A stretch of DNA of 61,639 bases from Bacteroidales bacterium (lineage in GTDB: Bacteria; Bacteroidota; Bacteroidia; Bacteroidales; JAFGXI01), in the NCBI GenBank assembly GCA_016936665.1, contig JAFGXI010000030.1, positions 1 through 61,639 on the forward strand, written 5' to 3'. The notes beneath the pieces are model-generated. The model saw only the letters and a list, made by a program, of their open reading frames with translations, had not been told where the DNA came from and did no database searches. Positions 9,914 through 18,667 of the stretch are shown in pieces. Made by a program: the position numbers and the translations under genes. Numbering within the stretch: the first letter of the stretch is position 1; each line of letters begins with the position of its first letter.

Positions 9914-10013
9914 TTATGTTAAGACTTGTTAAATTAATTCTAAAGCAAATTTTATGGCATAGTACTTGTAAAATTTCTTGTAGTTAGTAGTAGTTTTTTC
10001 ATAGCATGAATTT

Positions 10014-10039
10014 AAAAGGAGGCAATCGCCTCCTTTTTT
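10014..10039 (+). terminator. Rho-independent terminator after the prolyl oligopeptidase gene
   Basis: A 10-bp perfect stem (AAAAGGAGGC / GCCTCCTTTT) around the loop AATC, followed by a T run. It ends the transcript about 100 bases after the stop codon. Confidence 0.85.
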
Positions 10040-10081
10040 AATGCATTTATTTAGGTTCGCTTCCAAATCATTTAATTTGTT

Positions 10082-10089
10082 TAATTTTG
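10082..10089 (+). promoter_or_regulatory. Possible -7 element for the NlpC/P60 gene
   Basis: TAATTTTG, 47 bases upstream of the ATG at 10137 and downstream of the preceding terminator. The -33 box is not clear. Confidence 0.35.
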
Positions 10090-10136
10090 AACTTCAAAAC
10101 AAAAAACATCAGTTTTTTTAATTTTTGTAACCGAGG

Positions 10137-10901
10137 ATGAAATTTGGTTTTTCGAAATGGAGTATTGTGCCTGTTAGAGCAGAGGCAAAGGAGCAATCAG
10201 AAATGGTAACACAGTTGTTGTTTGGCGATACCTTTACAGTTCTTGCAGAAAAACCAAAATGGATTCAAATTCAGAATTTTCAAGATAATTATACTGGTTG
10301 GATCGATAGATTATTGTTTTTTGAGATTACTGAAACCGAGTTCAATTTTCTTAATCAAGCAGACATTATCTTTACTACTGAAGTTGTAAGCCAAATTTTA
10401 GTAAACAATATTCAATTATATCTTGTTTCAGGGAGTATAATACACAAGACTTATCCACTAGGATTCACTTTGGATATAGATTATAAATTTACCAAAACGA
10501 ATATAAATGCTTCGAGAGAATCTATAGTTGCACTAGCAAATCAATATTTAGGTTCTCCATACTTATGGGGAGGCAAAACGCCTTTTGGAATAGATTGTTC
10601 AGGTTTTTCTCAAACCATTTATAAAATGATAGGGCATAGCATCCCTAGAGACGCATCCGAACAGGTTACTTTAGGAAAGTCTAGAAATTTTATTGATGAA
10701 GCGCTTCCCGGCGATTTAGCTTTTTTCGATAACGACGAAGGAAGAGTGATTCATGTTGGCATTGTTTTAGAAAATAAAAAAATAATCCATGCATCCGGGC
10801 ATGTAAGAATCGATACACTCGATCATCAGGGAATTTATAATACAGAACTTAAAATATATACCCATAAACTAAGGGTCATTCAAAATTTATTTATCGATTA
10901 A
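10137..10901 (+). CDS. NlpC/P60 peptidoglycan hydrolase with SH3-like domain
   Basis: 254 residues. The N-terminal about 60 form a bacterial SH3-like domain (VPVRAEAKEQSEMVTQLLFGD through WIQIQNFQDNYTGWID). The C-terminal NlpC/P60 domain (about 125-250) carries the catalytic Cys154 in GIDCSGFSQT, a His in HVGIVL and a second polar His in IIHASGHVRID. Such enzymes (gamma-D-glutamyl-L-diamino acid endopeptidases) cut stem peptides of peptidoglycan. There is no obvious signal peptide, so a role in the cytoplasm on recycled muropeptides is as likely as export, as in the YkfC-like group. kdsA follows after 16 bases on the same strand. Confidence 0.9.
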   Translation: MKFGFSKWSIVPVRAEAKEQSEMVTQLLFGDTFTVLAEKPKWIQIQNFQDNYTGWIDRLLFFEITETEFNFLNQADIIFTTEVVSQILVNNIQLYLVSGSIIHKTYPLGFTLDIDYKFTKTNINASRESIVALANQYLGSPYLWGGKTPFGIDCSGFSQTIYKMIGHSIPRDASEQVTLGKSRNFIDEALPGDLAFFDNDEGRVIHVGIVLENKKIIHASGHVRIDTLDHQGIYNTELKIYTHKLRVIQNLFID

Positions 10902-10917
10902 AAATCCATTTTCAATT

Positions 10918-11751
10918 TTGAAAACAAAGCAAATATTAAATCAGATTCCACAAATTAAGTATGCCAATAGCGAGCAGTTTTTCTTAATGGCCGGGCCTTG
11001 TGTTGTGGAAAGTGAAAAGCAAGCATATAGCATTGCCGAACGAGTTATCGAGATTGCAGATCGGTATAAACTGCCTTTAATCTTCAAAGGATCATATCGC
11101 AAAGCAAACAGATCACGTTTAGATTCCTTCAGTGGTATAGGTGATGAAAAAGCTCTTAAAATATTAGCTAAAATTAAACAAGAATTAAAAGTGCCTGTGG
11201 TGACAGATATTCATTCTGCAGAAGAAGCTTCTATGGCAGCAGAATTTGTTGATGTTTTGCAAATACCGGCTTTTTTATGCCGACAAACCGATATCTTAAT
11301 TGCAGCAGCAAAAACGAATAAAGTTGTAAATGTAAAGAAAGGACAATTTTTAGCTCCCGATTCCATGAAGTTTGCCATTCATAAACTAGAGGAAACAGGA
11401 AACGATAAAATCATGATCACCGACCGAGGAACAATGTTTGGGTATCAAGATCTAATAATTGATTACAGAGGAATACCTGAAATGCAGAAGAGTGGCTACC
11501 CTATTGTGCTTGATATTACCCATTCATTACAACAACCTAATCAAAGTTCAGGCGTAACAGGTGGTCGACCCGATTTAATCGAAACAGTTGCTAAAGCAGG
11601 GATTGCCGTAGGCGTAGATGGAATTTTTTTAGAAACACATTACAATCCGGCAGAAGCTAAGTCGGATGGAGCAAATATGTTACAATTAGATTATTTAGAT
11701 ACTCTGCTGAAAAAATTATCCCTTCTAAAGGGGACAGTAAATTCACTGTGA
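10918..11751 (+). CDS. kdsA: 3-deoxy-8-phosphooctulonate synthase
   Basis: 277 residues with the full-length family pattern: FLMAGPCVVES near the N-terminus, KGSYRKANRSRLDSFSGIG (phosphate/PEP binding), VTDIHSAEEA, DVLQIPAFLCRQTDIL, KGQFLAPDSMKFA, TDRGTMFGYQDLIIDYRG and DGIFLETHYNPAEAKSDG. It condenses arabinose-5-phosphate with PEP in the cytoplasm, the first committed step to KDO for lipopolysaccharide. The start is TTG at 10918, since no ATG precedes the conserved segment. The reaction is well established for the family; the neighbours are not LPS genes. Confidence 0.96.
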   Translation: MKTKQILNQIPQIKYANSEQFFLMAGPCVVESEKQAYSIAERVIEIADRYKLPLIFKGSYRKANRSRLDSFSGIGDEKALKILAKIKQELKVPVVTDIHSAEEASMAAEFVDVLQIPAFLCRQTDILIAAAKTNKVVNVKKGQFLAPDSMKFAIHKLEETGNDKIMITDRGTMFGYQDLIIDYRGIPEMQKSGYPIVLDITHSLQQPNQSSGVTGGRPDLIETVAKAGIAVGVDGIFLETHYNPAEAKSDGANMLQLDYLDTLLKKLSLLKGTVNSL

Positions 11752-11767
11752 TTTATTCTTGTTAATT

Positions 11768-12538
11768 ATGAATTGGCTCGATTGGCTGATTGTACCATTA
11801 TTTGGTTTTGCTGCCGGTTTTGTAGATGCAGTTGCCGGTGGCGGTGGCTTAATCCAACTACCAGCCTTGTTAGCATTTTTCCCTCAATATTCTATTCCTC
11901 AAATGTTGGGCACTAATAAGCTTGCCGGTTTTAGCGGTACTTTAATGGCTGCTACACGATACGCCAAAAAAACACCCATGAACTACAGAATGCTATTGCC
12001 TGCTATAATCGGAGCGTTTGTATTTTCTTTTTTAGGAGCATATCTGGTAAGTTTTGCTAATAAAGCAATGCTAGAACCAATAATAATCGGATTATTAATC
12101 ATTATTCTCGTTTACACAATCACTTTAAAAGCCAAAAATATAAAACCAAAAAAATGGTTTAAATACGCAATAGTACCATACTTTTCTTTTGTATTAGGAA
12201 GTGTACTTGGGCTCTACGATGGTTTTTTTGGACCTGGAACCGGAAGTTTCTTGATGATGGCTCTCATTGCTTTTGCCGGAATGAATTTTTTAGAATCTTC
12301 AGGTCATGCTAAATTAATCAATGTAGCAACAAATGTGGCTGCGTTAATTTATTTCATCCCTAATGGATTTGTAGTATATACCATAGCAATACCACTTGCC
12401 ATAGCCAATGTTGCTGGTGCTTGGCTGGGCTCGCATTTGGCCATAAAGAATGGCGATAAATTTATTAAACCGCTATATGTTTTAGTAGTAAGTGCATTAA
12501 TTGTTAAAATGATTTTTAATTTGGAAATATTTAGTTGA
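11768..12538 (+). CDS. TauE/SafE-family membrane transporter
   Basis: 256 residues with about eight membrane segments. The N-terminal repeat motif 'GFAAGFVDAVAGGGGLIQLPAL' and its second copy 'GLYDGFFGPGTGSFLMMAL' are the paired signatures of the TauE/SafE (sulfite/sulfoacetate exporter) family. The substrate cannot be read from the sequence. ATG at 11768 is preferred; a TTG at 11759 is also in frame. It starts 17 bases after kdsA and is probably in the same transcript. Confidence 0.88.
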   Translation: MNWLDWLIVPLFGFAAGFVDAVAGGGGLIQLPALLAFFPQYSIPQMLGTNKLAGFSGTLMAATRYAKKTPMNYRMLLPAIIGAFVFSFLGAYLVSFANKAMLEPIIIGLLIIILVYTITLKAKNIKPKKWFKYAIVPYFSFVLGSVLGLYDGFFGPGTGSFLMMALIAFAGMNFLESSGHAKLINVATNVAALIYFIPNGFVVYTIAIPLAIANVAGAWLGSHLAIKNGDKFIKPLYVLVVSALIVKMIFNLEIFS

Positions 12539-12582
12539 GTATGCAACTATTAAATAAAAACGAAAGTCTAGTGGTCAAGAGA

Positions 12583-12612
12583 TTGTTATTTTAATAATAA
12601 TTTCTAAATTTG
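12583..12612 (+). promoter_or_regulatory. Promoter for the T9SS-exported protein
   Basis: A -33-like TTG at 12583-12585 is separated by 19 bases from TAAATTTG at 12605-12612, matching the Bacteroidota consensus in sequence and spacing. The ATG at 12655 follows about 43 bases later. Confidence 0.6.
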
Positions 12613-12654
12613 TTAAATTATATTAAATCGAAGTTAAATTTAAATTATTTGTTT

Positions 12655-14721
12655 ATGAGAAAAGTAAGTTTACTATTGGCTTTAGCTGTGGGTAGCTTAA
12701 CCGCTTTTTCCCAGGTTAACAGACCTAGTGTTATTAAAGCAGACGCTGAGTGCGCAAAAAGTGCTAAAGAAGCAGTTTCTGTAAAAACTTCTAACCAAGG
12801 AATCAAAGCTCCGGGTGATGTTATTTGGAGTGAAGATTTTGAAAATGGTATTCCAGCGGGTTGGACTTTAACCGACGACGCTAATAATGGAGGTTGGGTA
12901 TTAACTGATACAGCTTATACTGGAAGATATACTAATCCATTATATGCTGAATTAGATGGTGTTGCCGGTGATGATAAATATTTGCATTTACCTGCCGACT
13001 TCTATAACTGTGTGCCTGGTGTTTGGCCAAGAGAAATGGTTGATTCTCCAGTAAACATGGATGCAACTGTAGAAACTGATTATATTCAGTTGAATGGTGT
13101 AACTTCAGCAATATTGACCTATAAAACATGGTTCCGTTTGTGTTGTAGTTCTTCTTCTACTAAAATAGATGTTAACGTTACTTTCGACGGAAATACTTGG
13201 ATTACACTTGATGGTAGAAATATTAATGGTAATGTCGTTGGAATAAATGACTATCCTGCTCAAGATGAGGATTATACTGCAATACCTAGTTATGATTTAA
13301 CACAATTTATCACAGATAACGGTGCTACTCAGTTAAAATTCCAATTTAGAATGCAGGGTGGTTCTCACTACTTTGTTTCTATCGACGATATTTCTCTTGT
13401 AGAACCATTGGAAAATGATCTAGTTGCTTTAGGTGCGATGTCTGTATTGTACCCTGCTACAGGTATTACTAATATTTCTGATGATCCAGTTTGGTGGTAT
13501 TCTTATAACAGCAGAATAAACGAAATTCCTTACAATATGGAATCGGATATGACATTTGCTTTAGCTATTCGTCAAGCTGGTGCTCAAGCTGTAAATGCTA
13601 GAGTTGATTTCCAAGTTTTAGGAAATGAAACTAGTGATTTCTCTTCTTTAGTAACTATGCCTACATTTAACTTAGGAGCAGCAGATACTATTTTAGTTTC
13701 TGATTATCCTGGTTTCGATTTCGCAGGTACTAATGGTACATTAACTTTAGCCGATTACCAAAATAATGCATGGATGGAAAATGGTAAAGAATATACATTT
13801 ACCTATACCGCAGCTTCAGACAATGCTGACGATATTACAGATAACAATGCATTAGATTTAGCGTTTGCTCAAACATATGGTCGTTTCTCTTACCATAATT
13901 TACCAACAGTAAATCCTGATGCAACTGGTGCTTCTTGGGCAGGTCCTTTTGATTGGGCTTTAACACAAGGTTCCGGTGATGGTATGGCTAATAACTTTGA
14001 TATTTATACTATTGATGGTAGCGAATTTAAAGTGTACGGCTTCAGAGTATATTTCCCTGCAGATGCTCTTACATTCGATGGTTCGGGTAATGGTGTAGTA
14101 TTTATTCCATTTATCGATTATTACGATGAAGCTGCTTCAGCTTGGGTTGATTTATCGGGTGATGTTTTTGCAGATGCGTTCCAATTACATACAGAAGATG
14201 GTAATACATTTAAATATATCACTTTCGAAGGTGCAGATGCTTACGATTTTGCTCCAGGTACTTATAGAGTAGGTATTTATGTTGACGATTTAAATGGTTG
14301 CGAATGGGCAGTTGGTACCGATTTTTCTGAAAATTCAGGTTCTTATGGTGCTGCAAGATTTATGGATGCAAGTACTACTGATTGGGCATGGTGGTACGAC
14401 GAAGCTATCATGATCGATGCTTACGTCAACATAGAACAAATGGATTATGATATTCAACTTGGAATGGGTGTTAAAGAAGTTGCTTCTACAAATAGTACAG
14501 TTAAAGTTTATCCTAACCCTACTTCAGGTTTAGTAAAAGTTGATAACGCTCAAGGCGCTACTATCAATGTTTACTCTGTAACTGGTGCTTTAGTATATAC
14601 ATTAAACAATGCAGCTGTTACTGCTAATGTAGATTTATCTAATTTAGCTAACGGAACTTACATTGTTAAAGTTGTTAATGCTAACGAAACAACTACAGCT
14701 AAAATTAATTTAATGAAATAA
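12655..14721 (+). CDS. Secreted protein with T9SS type A sorting domain
   Basis: 688 residues with an N-terminal signal peptide (RKVSLLLALAVGSLTAFSQ). A 'choice-of-anchor'/MAM-like beta domain follows (WSEDFENGIPAGWTLTDDANNGGW to HYFVSIDDISLVE). The C-terminal about 75 residues (VYPNPTSGLVKVDNAQG, INVYSVTGAL, ANGTYIVKVVN, KINLMK) are the type A T9SS sorting domain, which directs export across the outer membrane and anchoring to the cell surface. The middle about 400 residues are Asp/Asn/Gly-rich with no recognised catalytic motif. Codon use is biased towards GGT/GCT/GTA/GAT third positions more than its neighbours, which suggests high expression. A strong terminator follows. Confidence 0.9.
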   Translation: MRKVSLLLALAVGSLTAFSQVNRPSVIKADAECAKSAKEAVSVKTSNQGIKAPGDVIWSEDFENGIPAGWTLTDDANNGGWVLTDTAYTGRYTNPLYAELDGVAGDDKYLHLPADFYNCVPGVWPREMVDSPVNMDATVETDYIQLNGVTSAILTYKTWFRLCCSSSSTKIDVNVTFDGNTWITLDGRNINGNVVGINDYPAQDEDYTAIPSYDLTQFITDNGATQLKFQFRMQGGSHYFVSIDDISLVEPLENDLVALGAMSVLYPATGITNISDDPVWWYSYNSRINEIPYNMESDMTFALAIRQAGAQAVNARVDFQVLGNETSDFSSLVTMPTFNLGAADTILVSDYPGFDFAGTNGTLTLADYQNNAWMENGKEYTFTYTAASDNADDITDNNALDLAFAQTYGRFSYHNLPTVNPDATGASWAGPFDWALTQGSGDGMANNFDIYTIDGSEFKVYGFRVYFPADALTFDGSGNGVVFIPFIDYYDEAASAWVDLSGDVFADAFQLHTEDGNTFKYITFEGADAYDFAPGTYRVGIYVDDLNGCEWAVGTDFSENSGSYGAARFMDASTTDWAWWYDEAIMIDAYVNIEQMDYDIQLGMGVKEVASTNSTVKVYPNPTSGLVKVDNAQGATINVYSVTGALVYTLNNAAVTANVDLSNLANGTYIVKVVNANETTTAKINLMK

Positions 14722-14742
14722 TTCATTTCATTTAACAAAATA

Positions 14743-14772
14743 AAAAAGGTCTCCTAAGGGAGGCCTTTTTTT
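14743..14772 (+). terminator. Strong terminator after the T9SS protein gene
   Basis: A stem AAGGTCTCC / GGAGGCCTT (one G-T wobble) with the loop TAAG, flanked by an A run before and a T run after. It may work in both directions. Confidence 0.85.
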
Positions 14773-14853
14773 ATGCAGATCTATTTAGAAATATTAAATA
14801 TTACGTACATACAATATCATAGTAAAAGATCGTGTATACAGTTAATTCATCTA

Positions 14854-14899
14854 GTAGAGTCAATTCATGTCGTAGAGTCAATTCATGAATTGACTCTAC
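14854..14899. repeat. REP-like direct and inverted repeat
   Basis: A 16-base unit starting GTAGAGTCAATTC occurs at 14854-14869 and again at 14872-14887. The second copy merges with its own inverse to make a perfect 28-bp palindrome (14872-14899). A degenerate third copy lies just before (about 14841-14850, TTAATTCAT). The 361-base gap 14722-15082 contains otherwise only the terminator; a short reading frame across the repeat is not credible. GTAGAG...CTCTAC dyads of this type are recurrent intergenic elements in Bacteroidota, mobilised by RAYT transposases (established for REPs in general; inference here). Confidence 0.8.
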
Positions 14900-15082
14900 A
14901 GAATAGTATGTCATTTTTAGAAAAGTTGAAAAATCTTTTTATAAATAATCAAAGATTTTAACTTAAACCCGAAATTGAAATAGTAAAAATATGGTTGTTT
15001 ATGATAATGCTAATTTCTTGCTAATTTTTAATCACAGAAAGACCAATGAGTTTTTTTACCTTAACCAATCATTGCCTTTTGT

Positions 15083-16780
15083 TTACTTCGGGATGGCAAT
15101 AATCAATTTCTGAGTATATTCTTTTTTAGGAAAATTGTAAAGCGTATCGGCTTCGGCTTGTTCTTCGATTTCGCCTTTGTTCATCACAATAATTCGATCC
15201 GACATATAACGTACAACCGATAAATCGTGCGAAATAAAAATATAAGTGAGTTTAAATTCTCGCTTTAAATCGTTAAGTAAGTTAAGCACTTGAGCCTGAA
15301 CCGAAACATCGAGCGCTGAAACCGATTCGTCGCAAATAATAACCTCTGGTTCTACAGCTAAAGCTCTGGCGATACCAACTCTTTGTCGTTGGCCTCCGGA
15401 AAACTCATGGGGGTAATGGTTATAGTGTTCTGCTTCGAGCCCAACTTTTTCCAGCAGATCTACTACACGCCGATAGGTCGACTCTTTAGTCGTTGTGATT
15501 TTATGTGCTTTTAAAACTTCAGCAATGGTTTCTCCAATTGTCATTTTAGGATTCAGCGAAGAATAAGGATCTTGAAAAATAATCTGAAATTGTTTTCGAA
15601 AGGCTTGTTTTTCTTTGTTATTCAGACTTAAAATTGGCCTCCCCAAATACTTAATTTCTCCAGAACTTGCCTTTTCAAGCTGCATTAATGTTCGTCCTAG
15701 GGTTGTTTTACCACAACCCGATTCGCCAACCAAGCCTAGTGTTTCTCCTTTATAAAGGTCGAAACTAACTGTGTTAACTGCTTTCAAGCTTTGCTTAACT
15801 TTTCCGAGCAGACTCTTCTTTAATGGATACTCAGTAACTAAATCGCGAATCTCAAGAATAGGTTGCTGAGCATACATTTGTGCATGTTGCTGTTGTCGCT
15901 CGAGCTCAGATATCTCGATTAAGCTATCGTCATTCGAACCTTCTAAAAATGATTTAACAGTTTTTAATTTTAATGGACGTTTCCCTATTGGAGGTTTACT
16001 AGCAATAAGTCCTTTGGTATAAGCTTCTTGCGGAGAATTTAATATTTCATCAGTAGCACCCTGTTCAACAATTACGCCTCGATGCAATACCACAATATTA
16101 TCGGCAATGGCTCTTACAACGCCTAAATCGTGCGTAATGAATAGAATACTCATTTCACGCTTAGCTTGCAATTCTTTAAGTAAGTTTAAAATTTCTTTTT
16201 GTACCGTGACATCGAGCGCGGTCGTTGGCTCGTCAGCAATTAACAATTGAGGTTCGCAAGCAATAGCCATGGCAATCATTACCCTCTGTTTCTGGCCACC
16301 GGAAATCTCGTGTGGATAAGAATCAAATATCTTTTCTGGACGAGGTAGTTTAACTTCGCGAAACAAATCTAAAACTTTTGCTTTTGCATCGGAGTGATTC
16401 ATTTTTTCGTGCCAACGTAACACTTCCTCTACTTGCTTACCACATCGCATAGATGGGTTTAAAGAAGTCATTGGCTCTTGAAAAATCATCGAAATAATTT
16501 TACCTCTGAGTGCTCTGTAATCTTTAGTAGAGGTTTGGATAATTTTAATTTGTCGATTTTCAAGATTGAGGTTTAATGCATCTGCTTTTATAGTCGCATT
16601 CTTTGGTAGAAGCTGCATTAATGCTAAAGAGGTTAAAGATTTTCCTGAGCCCGATTCGCCTACTAAACCAAGCGTTTTACCTTTTTCGATGTTAAAACTG
16701 ATTTTTTTTAAGGCTACAAATTCGCCAAAAGCGACTTCTAAGTTTTTAATTTCAATTAGTATGTTAGATGTAGGACTCAA
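15083..16780 (-). CDS. Peptide ABC transporter ATPase, two fused nucleotide-binding domains
   Basis: 565 residues made of two complete ABC ATPase domains. Domain 1 (about 8-265) has Walker A GESGSGKS, signature ISGGQKQRVMIAMAI and Walker B LLIADEPTT. Domain 2 (about 305-565) has Walker A GESGCGKT, signature FSGGQRQRVGIARAL and Walker B VIICDESVSALD. Each carries the oligopeptide-type C-terminal extension. The layout matches YejF/GsiA-type proteins that power dipeptide, oligopeptide or microcin C importers. No permease or binding protein gene is adjacent, so the partners must be elsewhere. The start is TTG at 16780, six bases after the radA stop codon; no ATG lies between radA and the conserved strand. 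Confidence 0.93.
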   Translation of the reverse strand: MSPTSNILIEIKNLEVAFGEFVALKKISFNIEKGKTLGLVGESGSGKSLTSLALMQLLPKNATIKADALNLNLENRQIKIIQTSTKDYRALRGKIISMIFQEPMTSLNPSMRCGKQVEEVLRWHEKMNHSDAKAKVLDLFREVKLPRPEKIFDSYPHEISGGQKQRVMIAMAIACEPQLLIADEPTTALDVTVQKEILNLLKELQAKREMSILFITHDLGVVRAIADNIVVLHRGVIVEQGATDEILNSPQEAYTKGLIASKPPIGKRPLKLKTVKSFLEGSNDDSLIEISELERQQQHAQMYAQQPILEIRDLVTEYPLKKSLLGKVKQSLKAVNTVSFDLYKGETLGLVGESGCGKTTLGRTLMQLEKASSGEIKYLGRPILSLNNKEKQAFRKQFQIIFQDPYSSLNPKMTIGETIAEVLKAHKITTTKESTYRRVVDLLEKVGLEAEHYNHYPHEFSGGQRQRVGIARALAVEPEVIICDESVSALDVSVQAQVLNLLNDLKREFKLTYIFISHDLSVVRYMSDRIIVMNKGEIEEQAEADTLYNFPKKEYTQKLIIAIPK

Positions 16781-16786
16781 TGGCTT

Positions 16787-18142
16787 TTAAGCAAATAAAT
16801 TTCTAAACACTTCGGTTACTTTTTTTACTCTGACGATTTTTATTCTTGAATGCAAACTTTTATCTTCTTTGTTGTACTCTGAAATAAAAATACGTTCGAA
16901 ACCTAATTTTTCAGCTTCTTTAATTCTTTGATCGATTCGGTTGACTGCTCTAATTTCGCCAGTCAATCCGACTTCGCCGGCAAAACATGTCTTAGCGTCA
17001 ATTTCTAAATCCTGATCCGACGATAAAATTGCACAAACAATACTCAAATCGATGGCCGGATCTTCCACACGTATCCCTCCTGCAATATTTAAGAAAACAT
17101 CTTTCATGTTTAAACGAAAACCTATCCTTTTCTCTAAAACTGCCAATAACATGTTCAATCGACGCGTATCGTAGCCGGTTGCAGAACGTTGAGGTGTGCC
17201 GTATGCAGCGGTGCTTACTAAGGCTTGAATTTCGATCATAAATGGTCTGGTTCCATCTATCGTTGCCGCAATGGCTGTCCCACTGTAACTGTCTTTTTGT
17301 TGAGATATAAGTAGTTCCGATGGATTTTCAATTTCTTTTAGTCCACTGCCTTGCATTTCAAAAATCCCTAATTCGTGAGTAGAGCCGAAACGATTTTTAA
17401 GCGAACGTAATATTCTGTACATATAACTTTTATCGCCTTCGAATTGAAGAACGGTATCTACAATATGTTCTAAAACTTTTGGTCCGGCAATATTCCCATC
17501 TTTATTGATATGGCCTATGAGAATCATCGGGATGTTATGTTCTTTAGCGTATTTTAAAAGCATCATGGTCGATTCTCTCACTTGTGTTACGCTTCCGGGC
17601 GAAGATTCCACTCTTTCTGTATAAACGGTTTGAATAGAATCGATAATCACAAGCTCTGTTTCTGAATTATCGACATGATGCAAGATGCGCTCGATATTGG
17701 TTTCGCTTAGAAAAAGAGCTTTATCGTTCTGTTGTTGAATGCGCTCTGCTCTTAACTTTATTTGATTTAAACTTTCTTCTCCGGAAATATACAAGATATT
17801 CTTGTTTAAGCTCAGTGCGATCTGTAGCAACAAAGTCGATTTTCCTATTCCCGGATCACCACCAATCAAACTGAGAGAGCCGAGAACAATGCCACCGCCT
17901 ATGACACGATTAAATTCGTTGTTTTTGGTAACAATTCTTTCTTCTTGTTGTTGTTGAATGGATGATAGGCTTTGTGGTTTACTATTAGTCTCTCCTTTTG
18001 TGCTGTATTTATCTGCTGTTACTTTGGTTTGGATTTCTTCTACGTAACTGTTCCACTCTCCACACGAAGGACATTTGCCAATCCATTTAGGAGAATTGGC
18101 ACCACAATTTTGACAAATAAATGTTGTTTTGATTTTTGCCAC
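16787..18142 (-). CDS. radA: DNA repair protein RadA/Sms
   Basis: 451 residues with the standard order: an N-terminal C4 zinc finger (CQNCGANSPKWIGKCPSCGEW), a RecA-like ATPase with Walker A GGDPGIGKSTLL, the KNRFGS motif (about residue 255) and a C-terminal Lon-protease-like domain (GGIRVEDPAIDLSIVCAILSS). RadA is a branch-migration helicase that helps process recombination intermediates. The start is GTG at 18142, giving AKIKTTFICQNCG, which is the usual family start. The upstream lipoprotein gene ends eight bases earlier, so the two may be co-transcribed. Confidence 0.96.
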   Translation of the reverse strand: MAKIKTTFICQNCGANSPKWIGKCPSCGEWNSYVEEIQTKVTADKYSTKGETNSKPQSLSSIQQQQEERIVTKNNEFNRVIGGGIVLGSLSLIGGDPGIGKSTLLLQIALSLNKNILYISGEESLNQIKLRAERIQQQNDKALFLSETNIERILHHVDNSETELVIIDSIQTVYTERVESSPGSVTQVRESTMMLLKYAKEHNIPMILIGHINKDGNIAGPKVLEHIVDTVLQFEGDKSYMYRILRSLKNRFGSTHELGIFEMQGSGLKEIENPSELLISQQKDSYSGTAIAATIDGTRPFMIEIQALVSTAAYGTPQRSATGYDTRRLNMLLAVLEKRIGFRLNMKDVFLNIAGGIRVEDPAIDLSIVCAILSSDQDLEIDAKTCFAGEVGLTGEIRAVNRIDQRIKEAEKLGFERIFISEYNKEDKSLHSRIKIVRVKKVTEVFRNLFA

Positions 18143-18150
18143 TTATAGCA

Positions 18151-18558
18151 TTACTGTTTTTCAAATTCCGACCAGTAAAAAGACCCGTCGGAGTGGCCGT
18201 TAGTATATTCGATGCGTTGCATCTCCAAATAATCATCTAACTGATGAATTAAGTGTGTGCCATCGAAGTGTAAACCACCATCCAAATTTTCGATTGTAAG
18301 TGTGTTTTTTTGAGCAAATCTCACTTTTAAACTCCACTGTGCAGTATCTATAGTTACGCCTGTTTCTGTAGTGGTTGTTCTATATAAATTATGATCGGAA
18401 GCAAAGGTCCAAACAATTTTAGCTCCTTCTACTTCGGCTTGTCCAACTGAAATTTGTTTCCAATCGCCTAGCAATTTATTTTCAATTTTAGTTTTACTGC
18501 ACGATGATAAGGCAACTACAAAGACAACCAGAAAACCAAATATGAGACGCATTTTCAT
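18151..18558 (-). CDS. Small lipoprotein, lipocalin-like
   Basis: 135 residues with a lipoprotein signal (IFGFLVVFVVALSSCSK; lipobox LSSC, Cys near residue 20). The body (LLGDWKQISVGQ, IVWTFASDHNLYRTTT, LTIENLDG, YLEMQRIEYTNG) has the short-strand pattern and N-terminal GxW (GDW) of lipocalin-like lipoproteins common in Bacteroidota. No function can be assigned. ATG at 18558 is chosen; an in-frame GTG at 18570 and ATG at 18552 are alternatives. A clear -7 element sits at 18582-18589. Confidence 0.75.
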   Translation of the reverse strand: MKMRLIFGFLVVFVVALSSCSKTKIENKLLGDWKQISVGQAEVEGAKIVWTFASDHNLYRTTTTETGVTIDTAQWSLKVRFAQKNTLTIENLDGGLHFDGTHLIHQLDDYLEMQRIEYTNGHSDGSFYWSEFEKQ

Positions 18559-18581
18559 AACTTTCAACACTTTAATCTACG

Positions 18582-18589
18582 CAAAGATA
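18582..18589 (-). promoter_or_regulatory. -7 promoter element for the lipoprotein/radA unit
   Basis: Minus strand reads TATCTTTG about 24 bases upstream of the ATG at 18558. Confidence 0.5.
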
Positions 18590-18667
18590 TAATCCTAATT
18601 TCAAATATACGTATTTTCTGTCATCATTTCTAAAACACTTATCAAAAAAGCCTATTTGAAAAATGCT

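Noticed and set aside
9914..10013. 23-codon plus-strand frame after the prolyl oligopeptidase gene
   Set aside because: Too short, no family or upstream signal; the region is an ordinary 3' leader before a terminator.
14773..14961. A 62-codon open frame after the T9SS gene terminator
   Set aside because: It runs across the tandem and inverted repeat and its peptide simply repeats the repeat's translation; there is no promoter or family match.
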